Positions 1 through 10,368 of a DNA stretch of 64,000 nucleotides are shown here, piece by piece. A program made the position numbers and the translations under genes. The first letter of the stretch is position 1; each line of letters begins with the position of its first letter. The notes beneath the pieces are model-generated. The model was not told the DNA's origin, ran no database searches, and saw only the letters and a list, made by a program, of their open reading frames with translations. Origin of the DNA: Cordylochernes scorpioides (Eukaryota > Arthropoda > Arachnida > Pseudoscorpiones > Chernetidae); assembly GCA_030710605.1 (NCBI GenBank), contig CP092880.1, positions 20,769,791 through 20,833,790 on the forward strand, written 5' to 3'.

Positions 1-370
1 TTTTTTTTTATCATCACGCTGCATGCCTTCCAGTGTTGCCATTTGTTTAATCTTGTTTTATTGACGACGTAGGCATTTTTGGGACTTTTTTTTACAGTTT
101 TTCTACTTAATTGAAATTTGATTGGAATAAATATCGTAAGTTTAAATTTATTAAATTTGTTATTTATTAATAAACATTTTAAAATATTAATATTTTTAAT
201 ATTCAAATACGATCAAATCATTATGAAATTAAGAATAGAAATTATAAAATTATTATAATCTTTGTTTCTATTGTAAATACAAATACTCTGTTTATAAAAA
301 TACCTAATAATAAATGTATTAATCATAATTTGACTATGAGAAATATTTTAGAGCAGACGACTATGCAAAT
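1..370. other. AT-rich sequence without recognised feature
   Basis: The stretch is very AT-rich with short homopolymer runs. I see no coding frame, RNA gene or repeat boundary in it. Confidence 0.6.
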
Positions 371-373
371 ATG

Positions 374-537
374 TTTATACGACATATATATACTGTATAT
401 ATATATGATTATCAAAATACGAAACTATTTCAGACGCGTATGATTCTTTTAGAAATTGTTTTATTTCTAAAAGAATCATACGCGTCTAAAATAGTTTCGT
501 ATTTTGATAACAGATGGCGCGCTAATGCATCTAAATA
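374..537. repeat. Foldback MITE, family M1 (ACGCGTATGATTCTTTT arms)
   Basis: Two arms meet almost without a loop. The left arm holds ATCAAAATACGAAACTATTT then GACGCGTATGATTCTTTTAG, and the right arm holds the reverse complement followed by CAGATGGCGCGCTAATGCAT. The same arm recurs near 12.5, 16.9, 19.5, 19.9, 21.0, 22.8, 23.2, 42.5 and 63.3 kb, so it is a multicopy non-autonomous family. The short palindromic 62-residue frame here comes from the inverted repeat and is not a gene. Confidence 0.7.
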
Positions 538-794
538 TATGATTATCTTGTTAATATAACTAGAAAGCGATGAAAATACGTATTTTTATCCGTGATTTCT
601 CTTTTAACGTTATAATATAAATGAAATCTCAACTACACTCACAAACGCAATCTTTTAATATTTATTAGTGCATAGAACTATTTTGCATATAGGTATGATT
701 TATATAAGTAAATATGTCCACCAAAACTATTGTAAGTGTTGATAAACTTTAAAAATGGCAGTTACTTGCTGTAAAAAACTGTTTTTTTTTTATT

Positions 795-1038
795 GATACA
801 AAGTACACATGGCATAGTAATCATTGGTGATAGCTATTGATAGCCTATGAGTAAACCACATGTATGCCCATGTTAAAATCAGTTCTAAGTTTGCACATAC
901 ATAAAACCGTTTAGTTGCTGGTAATGCTTAATTTGTGCACGAATCGGAGATCATTGAAGAAGAAAAAAGGTATTACATGCGGGATTCGATCTCAGGTAGT
1001 CAAAATCTACAGAATTCAGCATCCTCCATCAATACCCC
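795..1038 (-). mobile_element. Old diverged SINE copy (tRNA-headed family)
   Basis: Read on the minus strand this follows the younger SINEs of the window (for example 58053-58350) along its length. It has a head with GATGGAGGATG, a B-box-like GATCGAATCCCGCAT, the CTCCGATTC segment, the ACATGTGG segment and a tail near CATGTGTACT. Substitutions and small gaps are many, so the copy is old. The assignment comes from by-eye alignment. Confidence 0.5.
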
Positions 1039-1571
1039 TGTTAAGATTCCCTAGTTCTTAACTGATTGGAAGCTGTATGGCGTTTAATTTTAGAGGACTG
1101 TATCTGGTTTTCCTGTCACCAAGGCCTTCTGTAATCATCATCTCTATTCAACTACCCAGGCGAGACCCCAATGGTGCCATTAATGACTCAACCAAATAAA
1201 CAAACAACAACTAATTACTCACTCTTTTATTTTTAAAACAACTCACTTAAATACAAATTTATACATTTGGTCATTAGTCAATTACAATATATACAAGCAC
1301 AGAATAATACAATTAAATATTAAATAAACACATGAATACACCTTATAAAACTCAACACCCCAATATTGTTACATGGTGATGTAACTTTGAAGGGTCATCC
1401 ACCTTGATTCCTTCCTTCTTTGTGTCGTACACCGAGCTGGTTTCCATAATCAATGTGAATAATAAATAAATTACCTTTAAAGTTACTATGTTTATTTGTT
1501 GACTTCCTCGTAGTTGGTGATCTTTAGTCTTCAAGTCCGTGGCTCCTCTCTCAAAATAAATAATCAAAATA

Positions 1572-1748
1572 CAGTTAAACCGGTCTATAGCGCACCCTCT
1601 AAATAGGGCCTTCCTCTTTATAGTAACCGATTTTTAATACGTAGTACGATGCGATTTACATTAAAAGTGACCTGTCTATAACACCCCTTCTCTATAGCAT
1701 CCTATTTTGGTGAGTCCCAAGAGGGGGCGCTATAGACAGGTTTAACTG
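1572..1748. repeat. MITE, family M2 (CAGTTAAACC...GGTTTAACTG)
   Basis: The element begins CAGTTAAACCGGTCTATAGC and ends CGCTATAGACAGGTTTAACTG, with TA on both outer sides. TA duplication plus termini starting CAG suggests a pogo/Tigger-like (Tc1/mariner) non-autonomous element. Other copies lie at 29879, 30237, 30834 and 59997. Confidence 0.75.
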
Positions 1749-2423
1749 TATACACAATAACAATTTTACAAAGAGAATGAAACTAAAAATTCCCTGCAAC
1801 TTCTAGAACTAGTTTCGACTATTCTACAAGCTTATATAAGTCAATAACAAAGGCAACTATGTTTTTATAGGTAATACCAAGAATACTGTATTTATAAAAT
1901 CAATCTTTAAACAAACACGTATTTAGAATGTTGCATAATACAATTTTTTTATTTTTTTATTATTATTATCCCATTGTATAATTATACAAGGTCATGGTGA
2001 CTAAATTCATAGATCAAATTCACAATCTTGGTAGGGTTGGAATATAGGTCTTGTCTTGAGGCTTCCATACATTAGTCCATAAATATCCGTGATGGGTACA
2101 AAGAGCTGCTGTCATTGGTTAGCTATCCACCACATGAAAGTCAGACTTTGTCCTTCATACAAATTATAATTTTATAATAAAATATATAATATCTATTTAT
2201 AAAAATAAATAAAATTGAAATTAATATTTAAATATTTGAAATTTATTTTCGAAATTTTTCATCAAAATAAGCGCATATCAAACCTGATGTAGCAATATTT
2301 TATTAAGGTATTATTATAAATTATGTTTTATAATATTTGACCGTATATTCATTGAATGTACAATCTCAAATGCCATATCTAGTTTAGCTCTTGCCTAGAT
2401 AACTTTGAAATCATTGAGGTATA

Positions 2424-2598
2424 CAGTAGAACCTTCCTGTAAAAGACACCTAATTGCAGAGCTAAAGTGTCCTTTAGGAAGACGTGTCCTTTTACAGGAG
2501 AATTGCTAAATAGTAAAAATGGTAATTTTGCAAATGAAAACTGTCCTTTGTAGAGAGGTGTCCTATAGCATGAGTGTCCTCTCATGGAAGTTCTACTG
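2424..2598. repeat. MITE, family M3 (CAGTAGAACC...GTTCTACTG)
   Basis: The element starts CAGTAGAACCTTCCTGTAAA and ends GGAAGTTCTACTG, flanked by TA. It resembles pogo/Tigger-type termini. Its right third is tandemly repeated downstream (2536-2752). Confidence 0.65.
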
Positions 2599-2752
2599 TA
2601 ATGGTGGTGAAAACTGTCCTTTGTAGAGAGGTGTCCTCTAGCGTGAGTGTCCTCTCATGGAAGTTCTACTGTAATGGTGGTGAAAACTGTCCTTTGTAGA
2701 GAGGTGTCCTCTAGCATGAGTGTCCTCTCATGGAGGTTTTACTTACACTTTG
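2536..2752. repeat. 73-bp tandem repeat, three units, from a MITE end
   Basis: Units start at 2536, 2609 and 2682, each with GAAAACTGTCCTTTGTAGAG, a TCCTCTCATGGAAG block and a TTCTACTG end, a spacing of exactly 73 bases. The last unit degrades after TCATGGAGG. The array is made from the right part of the M3 MITE plus a few flanking bases (ATGGTGGT). Confidence 0.85.
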
Positions 2753-2864
2753 TTCTTAGCCAAATGGCTAATTCATTTCGAAATCCTTTAAATGAATTTA
2801 GCAATAAAACATTTCAAATAGATACATATATCTTTAAACTCTATGAATATATTATATAAATGCA

Positions 2865-3035
2865 TATTAAAAATGGCATATCCTGACCAGGAGCACATGT
2901 GCTTTACAGAAGGCAGAGCGCCATCTGGTGGAACAGAAATCAACTAAACATTGATTTAGCCTGTTTCCTGATACTATGGCGCTCTGCCTTCTGTAAAGCA
3001 CATGTGCTCCTGGTCAGGATATGCCATTTTTAATA
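2865..3035. repeat. Foldback element with GGAGCACATGTGCTTTACAG arms
   Basis: Arms of about 65 bases are nearly perfect inverted copies. The left arm reads from TATTAAAAATGGCATATCCT and the right arm ends at the reverse complement. A loop of about 40 bases separates them. No coding frame is present. Confidence 0.8.
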
Positions 3036-3104
3036 TTGATTTCAACACCTGATCTCTTTATCTTTTATTTTTTTCTTTCGTTTTTACATAAATGCATATA
3101 TTCA

Positions 3105-3392
3105 AAAAATATGCATATATTGGATTTATAATTATTTTATTGTTCCAATATTCCGGGAGGCGACTCGCCTCTCTTTATCGAGGATGTTTGTGTTTTTCAC
3201 TAAAACATATGAGCACGCGTACACCACTCTCGTTCTACAAGGCCAATGGTAGAATTAGATCTTTGATTAAAATATGTGTACGCGTGCTCATATGTTAAAC
3301 TGAAAAACACAAACAACCTCAATAAAGAGAGGCGAGTTGCCCCTCGAAATATTGGAACAATAAAATACTTATGAATCTAATATATGCATCTT
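3105..3392. repeat. Long foldback element
   Basis: Left arm about 3110-3222 and right arm about 3280-3392 are inverted copies containing TTATTGTTCCAATATT, GAGGCGACTCGCCTCTC and CATATGAGCACGCGTACAC. The 68-residue frame across it is a by-product of the repeat. Confidence 0.75.
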
Positions 3393-3686
3393 TTTAAAAT
3401 ATAATTTTAATAGTGGATTTCTTAATCTTCAATACATATATATATGTTGTAATTTGTATAATATCAAAGTTGTATAATTTCTTTTCGCCAAAATAAGTAT
3501 GTAAATATATTAAGCTTGTGTTAAAATGTAAATATGCAAATTCATTCATCTATAAACACTATACAAAAATAAACGTGACAGACATCGCGGGCGAATGTTA
3601 CGGCACGTCGCGGGTGCGCTGCTCACTTGGCTGAACTAATTCTTAGGGATTGTAAGCATAACGGTTGCACCCTCCCATTCGATCAC

Positions 3687-3690
<4 letters not shown>

Positions 3691-3757
<67 letters not shown>
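3691..3757. repeat. (TA)n microsatellite
   Basis: About 67 bases of nearly uninterrupted TA repeat directly follow a small GC-richer stretch (3585-3690). Confidence 0.95.
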
Positions 3758-3760
<3 letters not shown>

Positions 3761-4319
3761 ATAGTAACATCATAATTAAATAAATGTCTTGTTTTCTAAG
3801 CCTTTTTTTAATTGCTGATTTTTAGAAACCTTTTCTCTGCACGACTCTAGAAAATTCCATAGTCAACGTCTGCGTAGCTTACAATGGTGTAATTAAATTC
3901 AACTTCACGTAGCCTTAACTAATTTAGGCCTAAAACGTCTCCATTATTCAAATTCTATGACTTAATTATTCAATGCCCAGGCGTCCAAGGAATTAAGAAT
4001 GCCTACTTAAGTTCTAATGCCTAATTTAAAATGATCGTTTGCTAGCTTATTTTTAGTTCATTTGTGAATTCCCATATTTTCTTTTAGAATTCTATTAGAA
4101 GCAAACTTTATTTATTTTCAATTATTTATATTAATTTGGTTAATTATTTTTAATCATTTTCAAATAATTTTTAAATATAATATTTCATTTTTTATTATAA
4201 TAAAAAAATATAAATTAATTTTGCAATGTTGTTAGTTATAACTTGGCGAATTTAACTTAACGTTTGTTGTATATATATATTTTTTATTTTAATTAATTAT
4301 TCCCACAGAGTATTTGTAT

Positions 4320-4915
4320 AAGATCACCAGTATATATAGGCGCTAACCGTAAGAAAAAAGGTTCCTTTGTTTTAATATAAGTTTCTCTTTTATATTTTGT
4401 TCTCTCTTGTAAATAAATAAATATAATCTTTGATTCATATTTTTGGAATCAGTTTCGTTAAAGGCCCCCCCGTCTTAACCTATAAATACAGTCACTTTAC
4501 AGTCACTTGACAGTTAGTTTACCATCTGCGCGAGCCCTCGTAGGTTGTACTCCAGGTCCACCTCATCCACCATGTAGACCAGTGAGAACTTTTCTATCTC
4601 CATCTTTCGCTCCTAGCTCAACTTTTATTTGTTCACGGAACTTTCTTAGTGCAACTGTGTCTTCGTTTTTTGTGTATGGACATCCAAGCTTTCCACTCTG
4701 CCTTGACCACGACTGCCTGTATTTTGTGAGAACTTTTAAAGGTCTTCCAAGGTGCAGAGAGGTACTGGAAAACTCCACATCCTGACTGTTCCTCTCGGTC
4801 ACCACCGTATAGCGAGAGTTGACAAGGACTCACACCATAGTTTATAAGTCGACTGGATACCTCATCACATTTTTAGTCGACAAGATTCTTCAAGAGTCAA
4901 CAACAGTAACTCAAC
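4320..4915. mobile_element. LTR-like remnant with TATA box and GTCGAC-rich end
   Basis: The block is richer in GC than its surroundings. It has a TATA-like CCTATAAATACAGTCAC near 4481, a pyrimidine-rich mid part, and a 3' part with repeated GTCGAC words (AGTCGACTGGATAC, AGTCGACAAGATTC). The same order recurs near 38.2-38.8 kb and 56.9-57.3 kb. I infer an LTR U3-R-U5 remnant. No TG..CA boundary or target duplication was found. Overlapping short frames on both strands are not convincing genes. Confidence 0.4.
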
Positions 4916-4919
4916 ACAT

Positions 4920-5390
4920 TACATATACATATTATATATTACACATCTTTTAAGAAAATTCGAGCGATTTCAAATATTCACTCGTAGAATGCTAATGGTA
5001 TACAGATTAGCTTTTTGTTTTAATTTGCTAAAACTTTGGTATTGTGCTTCATTCTTATTGTTGAAATTGACAATTGTAGATATTTCAACGATATTTGATA
5101 TGAAGATATTTGCATAGTTTTAGTATTGTCTATGCAAATTGACATTTCTGTCTATATATCACAGCTTTGTTGGATTATTGGTTGTCTAGTGGTTATTGGA
5201 TAGGACAGGTCGACGTGAACTGCTGATGTAAATATAATTTGTCCTTCTTTTTTATAGTTTTATATCTTTAGATAATAAAGGTTTTCTCTTCTACTACGAA
5301 TCCATAATATTTTCCCAATACTTATCACTAACATAATTTTCTATGTGAAAAAATAGTACAAATGTGATATTGTACTGGGATAAGGTGCAT
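4920..5390. other. Intergenic AT-rich stretch
   Basis: No gene is seen. A segment near 5160-5240 (TTGTTGGATTATTGGTTGT) resembles parts of the duplicated blocks at 19.2 and 22.1 kb, so it may be repeat-derived. Confidence 0.4.
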
Positions 5391-5394
5391 AAAT

Positions 5395-5592
5395 TAAGAA
5401 AAAGGCATCTCCTTATCGTGCAACTGAAAGTTGCTGATGGCTTGCGCCATCTATCGGAATAAATATCAACTATTCTCGTTGATTTCTAATTATTCCAGAA
5501 TTGGCCAAATACCCATTCTTGATTAATCAAGAAAAGCTTGCGCCATCAGCAACTTTCAGTTGCACGATAAGGAGATGCCTCTTTTTCTTAAT
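5395..5592. repeat. Foldback element, family M4 (GATGGC..GCAAGC)
   Basis: Inverted arms carry AAAGGCATCTCCTTATCGTG, CAACTGAAAGTTGCTGATGG and the reverse complements, with a loop that includes TTGATTAATCAAG. Related copies lie at 8520-8665, 30465-30610 and 40500-40625. Confidence 0.8.
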
Positions 5593-5599
5593 ATAATAT

Positions 5600-8100
5600 T
5601 CTATACTGGTGTGATGAGAAAAAAATGCAATGTTTTAATATATTTTAATGAAAAAAGTGCCTCTTTTGGTATATGAATAATATCTTTCCGTAAGTTGCCT
5701 TTAAAAATTCCCATCTATATTTTGTTGTCTTTACAGAGGATATTTTTATAAACATTATAGAAATTATATATATATATATTGTATTTAATCTGTATTAAAA
5801 TAAATAAAGGAAAATAAAATTGTGTTGTTTTTGTCGCAGGATTTAAGAACTATTACTCGTTCTGCTAAGAAAATCTTCTGTGGCTCAATATTCTAATTAA
5901 GGTAGGTTTTTTTTTTCCAATTTGATGATGATTTAATGTCTAAGTTTACAAATTAAAAAAATATATATATATTATATAATCTAAAAACTCAAATAATCTA
6001 TATTTAAAAAATATATATATTTTTTATTTTTATTCATTGATAATTCTACTTTTTTAAGATCGTTATTCATAATATAAATATCTATTACAAATATTGTCTC
6101 TTCGCAATAAAAAAGCTATATATAAATTAAAATTCATATGTTGTTTTAAACAAGGAAAAAAACAATTTTAATATTTGAATATAGAGCTAGCTTATATATT
6201 TAATACAAATTTAAAATTATATGCCGCGTGAAAAAAAAAAGAATCGATTTACTATTATAAACATCTTTGATTCTTTTAGGAACATTTTAAAATTCCATAA
6301 GGATCTTTTTTATATCTAAAATAAAATTTAGGTTCATTTAAGTCATATATAAGGGTTTTGCATTATTAATTAAACATTTTAAAATTTTAAAAACAATTTT
6401 ATGCATGAAAAATACAATTTAAAGTTTCGGTGTATTTTGTAAATTAACTTGATATTAACAAATTAGTGCACAGGTTTGGTGTATCTCAAATAGTATTCAT
6501 TTTTACACTCTAAAGATATCCAAGATATGAAAAATATAAGCATTTGAATATTTTGACATTTTATTTATACGTATTCTTTATATTTTCAATTTTACAATAA
6601 ATATTGATATATTGATATTGAGAATATAGATATTTTAATATAAATATTTATGTCAACATATATATAAAATAACATTGTCATATAAATTTTTAATAAATGT
6701 TTTACTATTTCACAAAACATTTGAAAGAATTGTTTGGCATTTTTATTTTAAATATTCATTACCTTCAATAAGCGGTATTAAAATATTCATCATCTCAAAA
6801 AATATTTTAAACTTTATGAAATTTTAATGGCTTTCTGTAAAAAAAAATCAGTTTGTAGTTGTTTTTCAAAGTTACATATTTTCGATATTTCAAATAAAAT
6901 GTGTTCGTTCATTTTTTATCTTTCAAAAGACTTTTCAAAAAAAAAAAGTTTGTGTGTGTGAAAAATAGAATCATTAAATCAATTCAAACAAATTTTCTTG
7001 TAAAAGCTTTAGGGTGTAAAGTATTAAGTTGTTTCTTTTTAAAAGTATTTCAAATGAAGATACATTAAGAGAAGTTATTTTAAAATTAATGCGTCATTTT
7101 TAACATCTAAATATTTATCAATATTGTTAAAAGGCCATTAGAAAGTGTATATTGATTTACAATCAATATTGTAACAAGTTGGTTGCCTAACTTTGAAGTG
7201 GAAAAGATGGATATTGGCTTCCATATTTTAGAATAAAAGGCAGCTTGGGAAACAGCAGATGCTTTAGTGTTATTTCCTTTTGTAGGATGAGGTAAGTGGG
7301 ATGAGTTTTTCTTCTGCATGAAGTATTGTCAATTTTGTAAGATTCTTACCTAGACTTTCAACGGAAAATATTACCTCTTAGAATATTTTATTTGAATATT
7401 TAAATATATTTTATATACAACGCATATTTTTATCATGAATTTTAAAAATGACTAGATATTACATACATAATCTATCTTTTAAACTTTTAAATTTCAAATT
7501 AAACTTTTAAAACGACAAAGTATTTTTAAATACTTGAATTTAAATTAATTTTTAAGACGTATAATTATATAAAAATTTGAAATATATATATATTTTAAAA
7601 CAAGATTTTATACTTTAAAGATATTTTACATTTTAGTGATAACATTTTTCATTTTAATATATGGCAAATATTTTAAAATTTGATATAACAACATTTTTTA
7701 AAATTTTAATAATAATACATTTTGATATATAGGTTTTTAACTTTTAATTAGACAATTTTAAATTATATTTAGACTTTTTTCATTTTAATTTAGACACTTT
7801 CATTTTTATTTAGACATTTTCAATTTTTATTTAGACATTTTTAATTTATACATTTTTTATTTTAATTTAGACACATAGACCTTATATAGTAAAGTTAAAA
7901 ACCTATATATATATAACAAAATTTCTAAATTATTTTAAATAATTTTTCATACTCCAAAAATAGCATTTTATTTTAATCGCTATTTTTCAATTTTTTTTAA
8001 ATTATATTATAGATATATATTTTTAAGAGTTTTAATAGAAATACTTTTATTTTAAAATAGGCGCCAATATATAGATTTGGCATATATTATAGCATATATT
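5600..8100. other. Long AT-rich region, no gene seen
   Basis: About 2.5 kb of low-complexity AT-rich DNA. A minus-strand frame at 7107-7319 encodes 70 residues I do not recognise. There is no codon pattern, RNA motif or repeat boundary I can support. Confidence 0.6.
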
Positions 8101-8107
8101 TTAACGG

Positions 8108-8410
8108 GAGAGGTGATATCTTTTTTAAATAGATTGTGTTATCCTCTCAGAAAATATTTCATTTATGTAAATAAAAATGTTTAATTTTTTTAAATGGTAC
8201 TTAAATATGCGGAGCTTAATTATAGAAAATATTGACGCGTTTTGCGATCTACACATTAATAAAATATTTATAGATGTGTAGAACGTAAAACGCGTCAATA
8301 TTTTCTATAATTAAGCTCCACATATTTAAGTACCATTTAAAAAAATTTAACATTTTTATTTACATAAATGAAATATTTTCTGAGTGGATAACACAATCTA
8401 TTTTAAAAAA
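8108..8410. repeat. 300-bp foldback element
   Basis: Arms of about 130 bases are near-perfect inverted copies (TAGATTGTGTTATCC, CTTAATTATAGAAAATATTG and GACGCGTTTTGCG on one side, their complements on the other). The loop is about 35 bases of AT-rich DNA. A fragment of another family (GGCATATATTGGATCAAA) follows at 8411-8440. Confidence 0.85.
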
Positions 8411-8519
8411 GGCATATATTGGATCAAAAAATCATTTATTTATGTATAATGTATAATATTAATAATGTATAAATATCTTTTAAAATAAGCTAATACAAAC
8501 ATTTTAAGGTTTAAATGAA

Positions 8520-8665
8520 TAAAAAGGCATTTCCTGATCGTGCAAATGGAATTCCATTGAATAATTAAAATAAATCAACAGTAAGTTAATATTTATTCCG
8601 ATAGATGGCGTAAGCCATCAGTAACTTTTAGTTGCGTGATCATGTGATGCCCTTTTCTTATTTTA
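8520..8665. repeat. M4 family copy, decayed
   Basis: It has AAAAAGGCATTTCCTGATCG at one end and GTTGCGTGATCATGTGATGCC at the other, with ATAGATGGCGTAAGCCATC inside. The arms are less matched than at 5395-5592. Confidence 0.65.
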
Positions 8666-8669
8666 TCTT

Positions 8670-9175
8670 CCTGATTACAGTACAATTTCATTTTTGTACT
8701 ATTTTTTTCACATTGTTAAGTTTAACCTTCCTTGAAAAGGTAAACTGTAGATAACTGAAATGTGTAAGAATAAATAATTGAGAAATGTTTGTAGAATTTA
8801 TTTAACCGTAAAAAATAGTAAATTATTTAGTTTTTTATCTAATTTTTATATCTTTCGATAAGGTTTATTGATTCTTTTTGTAAAAACGTATCGAATATAT
8901 GCAACTTTGTGTTTTTTTTTTTTTTCTTTTATGGCTTATCCAATATGATCTTAAAGGATGTTCAATTTTATAGCATTGGCTAGAACCGTTTTTCTTTAGT
9001 TTTGATGGGCTTGTAATTTATGACTCTTTGGTTTCTTGTTACTGGGTTTTATGATCCACTTTTTTATGGTTTGTTTTACTAGTTGGTTTGATCGGCTGAT
9101 ATCGCATATCATCATCTTTATTTCCGAGTTATTTATATAAATTCTGTATTCTCTTTATGTATGTACTATGTATAT
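8670..9175. other. Intergenic, nothing recognised
   Basis: AT-rich sequence with a poly-T run near 8915. No gene or repeat boundary is visible. Confidence 0.5.
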
Positions 9176-9577
9176 ACAACAACAACAGCAAAAAGGCTTT
9201 TATTAGGGCCCATTGCCCTGTATGGATTCGCCATACAACAACAAAATAATACAGTAATATTTCCTCCCTTTCCTCATGTGCACGTGAGCCTTTGTTTGAA
9301 AAGGGATTTATTTACACATCTGTTCTAAAACTTTCCTCACTACCTCTTTTGTGTATTTAAAATTGAACTGTAGAAATTATAGAGTTCTATTGCTATATTT
9401 TTCTTTTCTGAAATATTTCTCAGCGTCTTCAGTGAGTTGCTAAATCTCCAGAAGATGTTTTTAAGAGTTTTTTTCTCTTTTTTCACCTAGATATTTGCAT
9501 TTTATGATATAGTGGGAGATTTCATCAGATATCATATTTCCACAAATCCTGCAGTGAATGTTTTCCTTTTTACTATG
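9176..9577 (-). pseudogene. LINE (non-LTR retrotransposon) 3' end
   Basis: Read on the minus strand, the segment first encodes a cysteine/histidine cluster, CRICGNMISDEISHYIIKCK (about 9490-9553), of the kind found after the reverse transcriptase of many non-LTR elements. A 3' untranslated part with TATGGATTCGCCATA-type words follows, and it ends in a (GTT)n-like tail (CAACAACAAC on the plus strand at 9177). Similar tails lie at 14855 and 22454. The copy is 5'-truncated and the Penelope element begins immediately to its right. Assignment to an I/Jockey-like clade is only a guess. Confidence 0.6.
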
Positions 9578-9590
9578 TATATATTAATGT

Positions 9591-9815
9591 TAAAATAAAA
9601 ACATAAATCCTCCAGGGAAAAGATTCTTTTAAAAATATTTTTATTTAAAAATATCTCGAGCTTTCGGGCAAGTAAGCCCTTCTACGGGAGAAACTATTTT
9701 ACATCCTTAATACGCCAATAAAATAATATTTAAACTTAAATAAAGTCCTTTAGTTGTTTACATCTGTTTTGAGGCATAATCAACGCGAGCTTCTATTGCG
9801 CGTGCTTCACTTGGA
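9591..9815 (-). repeat. Penelope pseudo-LTR, left copy, with hammerhead-like stem-loop
   Basis: Nearly identical to 12198-12423. On the minus strand it contains CCCGTAGAAGGGC, a short loop and GCCCGAAAGCTCGAGA. This has the layout of a hammerhead core (CUGANGA, stem II, GAAA), but CCGTAGA replaces the canonical CUGANGA at two conserved positions. Ribozyme activity is therefore uncertain. Confidence 0.75.
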
Positions 9816-9817
9816 GG

Positions 9818-10368
9818 TTATGGGGTGGGCTCAGGAAATATAATGTTATAAACTTCCGGGATATCTATTCTTCTGTTAATACTATTGTGCTTTCTGGATA
9901 TGATGGATTCTATGATAAGTCTCTGTAGTCTATTGGGGATGTTGGAGTAATGGGTCTTTGGTTCTGATAGGGAGAAGGAATGGCCTGTTTCTCTTATATG
10001 TTGGTATACTAAAGATCTACTGTCTTGATTATCGATATTTCGCTTATGTTCTGATTTTCTTATATTTAAATGTCTGCCAGTTTCGCCAACATATTTGGTT
10101 TTGCATTCGTTGCATTCTATGGAATATATGGCATTCTTAATATTGGAAGGATCATCAACGGTATTGTTCTTTGTTATGGGGTTTCTTAGTAACGAATTTA
10201 AATTAGGTGAGTTGCTGAAAAATGTTTTGATCCCAAATTTCTTCAGATGACGGGCTATAGAAACAGATACTGTTGAATAAGGAATACTGCTAATAGATTT
10301 ATAGATTGGGGAATTCCGAATTTCAGAGGGGCTATAGAAATGTCTTAGAATAAACGATAAAGGATATT
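9818..10368 (-). pseudogene. GIY-YIG endonuclease domain of the Penelope element (shifted frame)
   Basis: In the frame one base off the RT frame, the minus strand is open from about 10368 to a TAA at 9818-9820. It encodes NAIYSIECNECKTKYVGETG near 10080-10140, followed by a basic stretch with EHK and a later H. This matches the GIY-YIG nuclease of Penelope elements, including the inserted CxxC. The domain has no separate start codon and was surely the C-terminus of the RT protein. The whole protein would be about 760 residues if the frames were continuous. Confidence 0.85.

Noticed and set aside
4507..4833. Overlapping 92-, 80- and 66-codon frames
   Set aside because: They overlap on both strands in an LTR-like block with no recognised motif.
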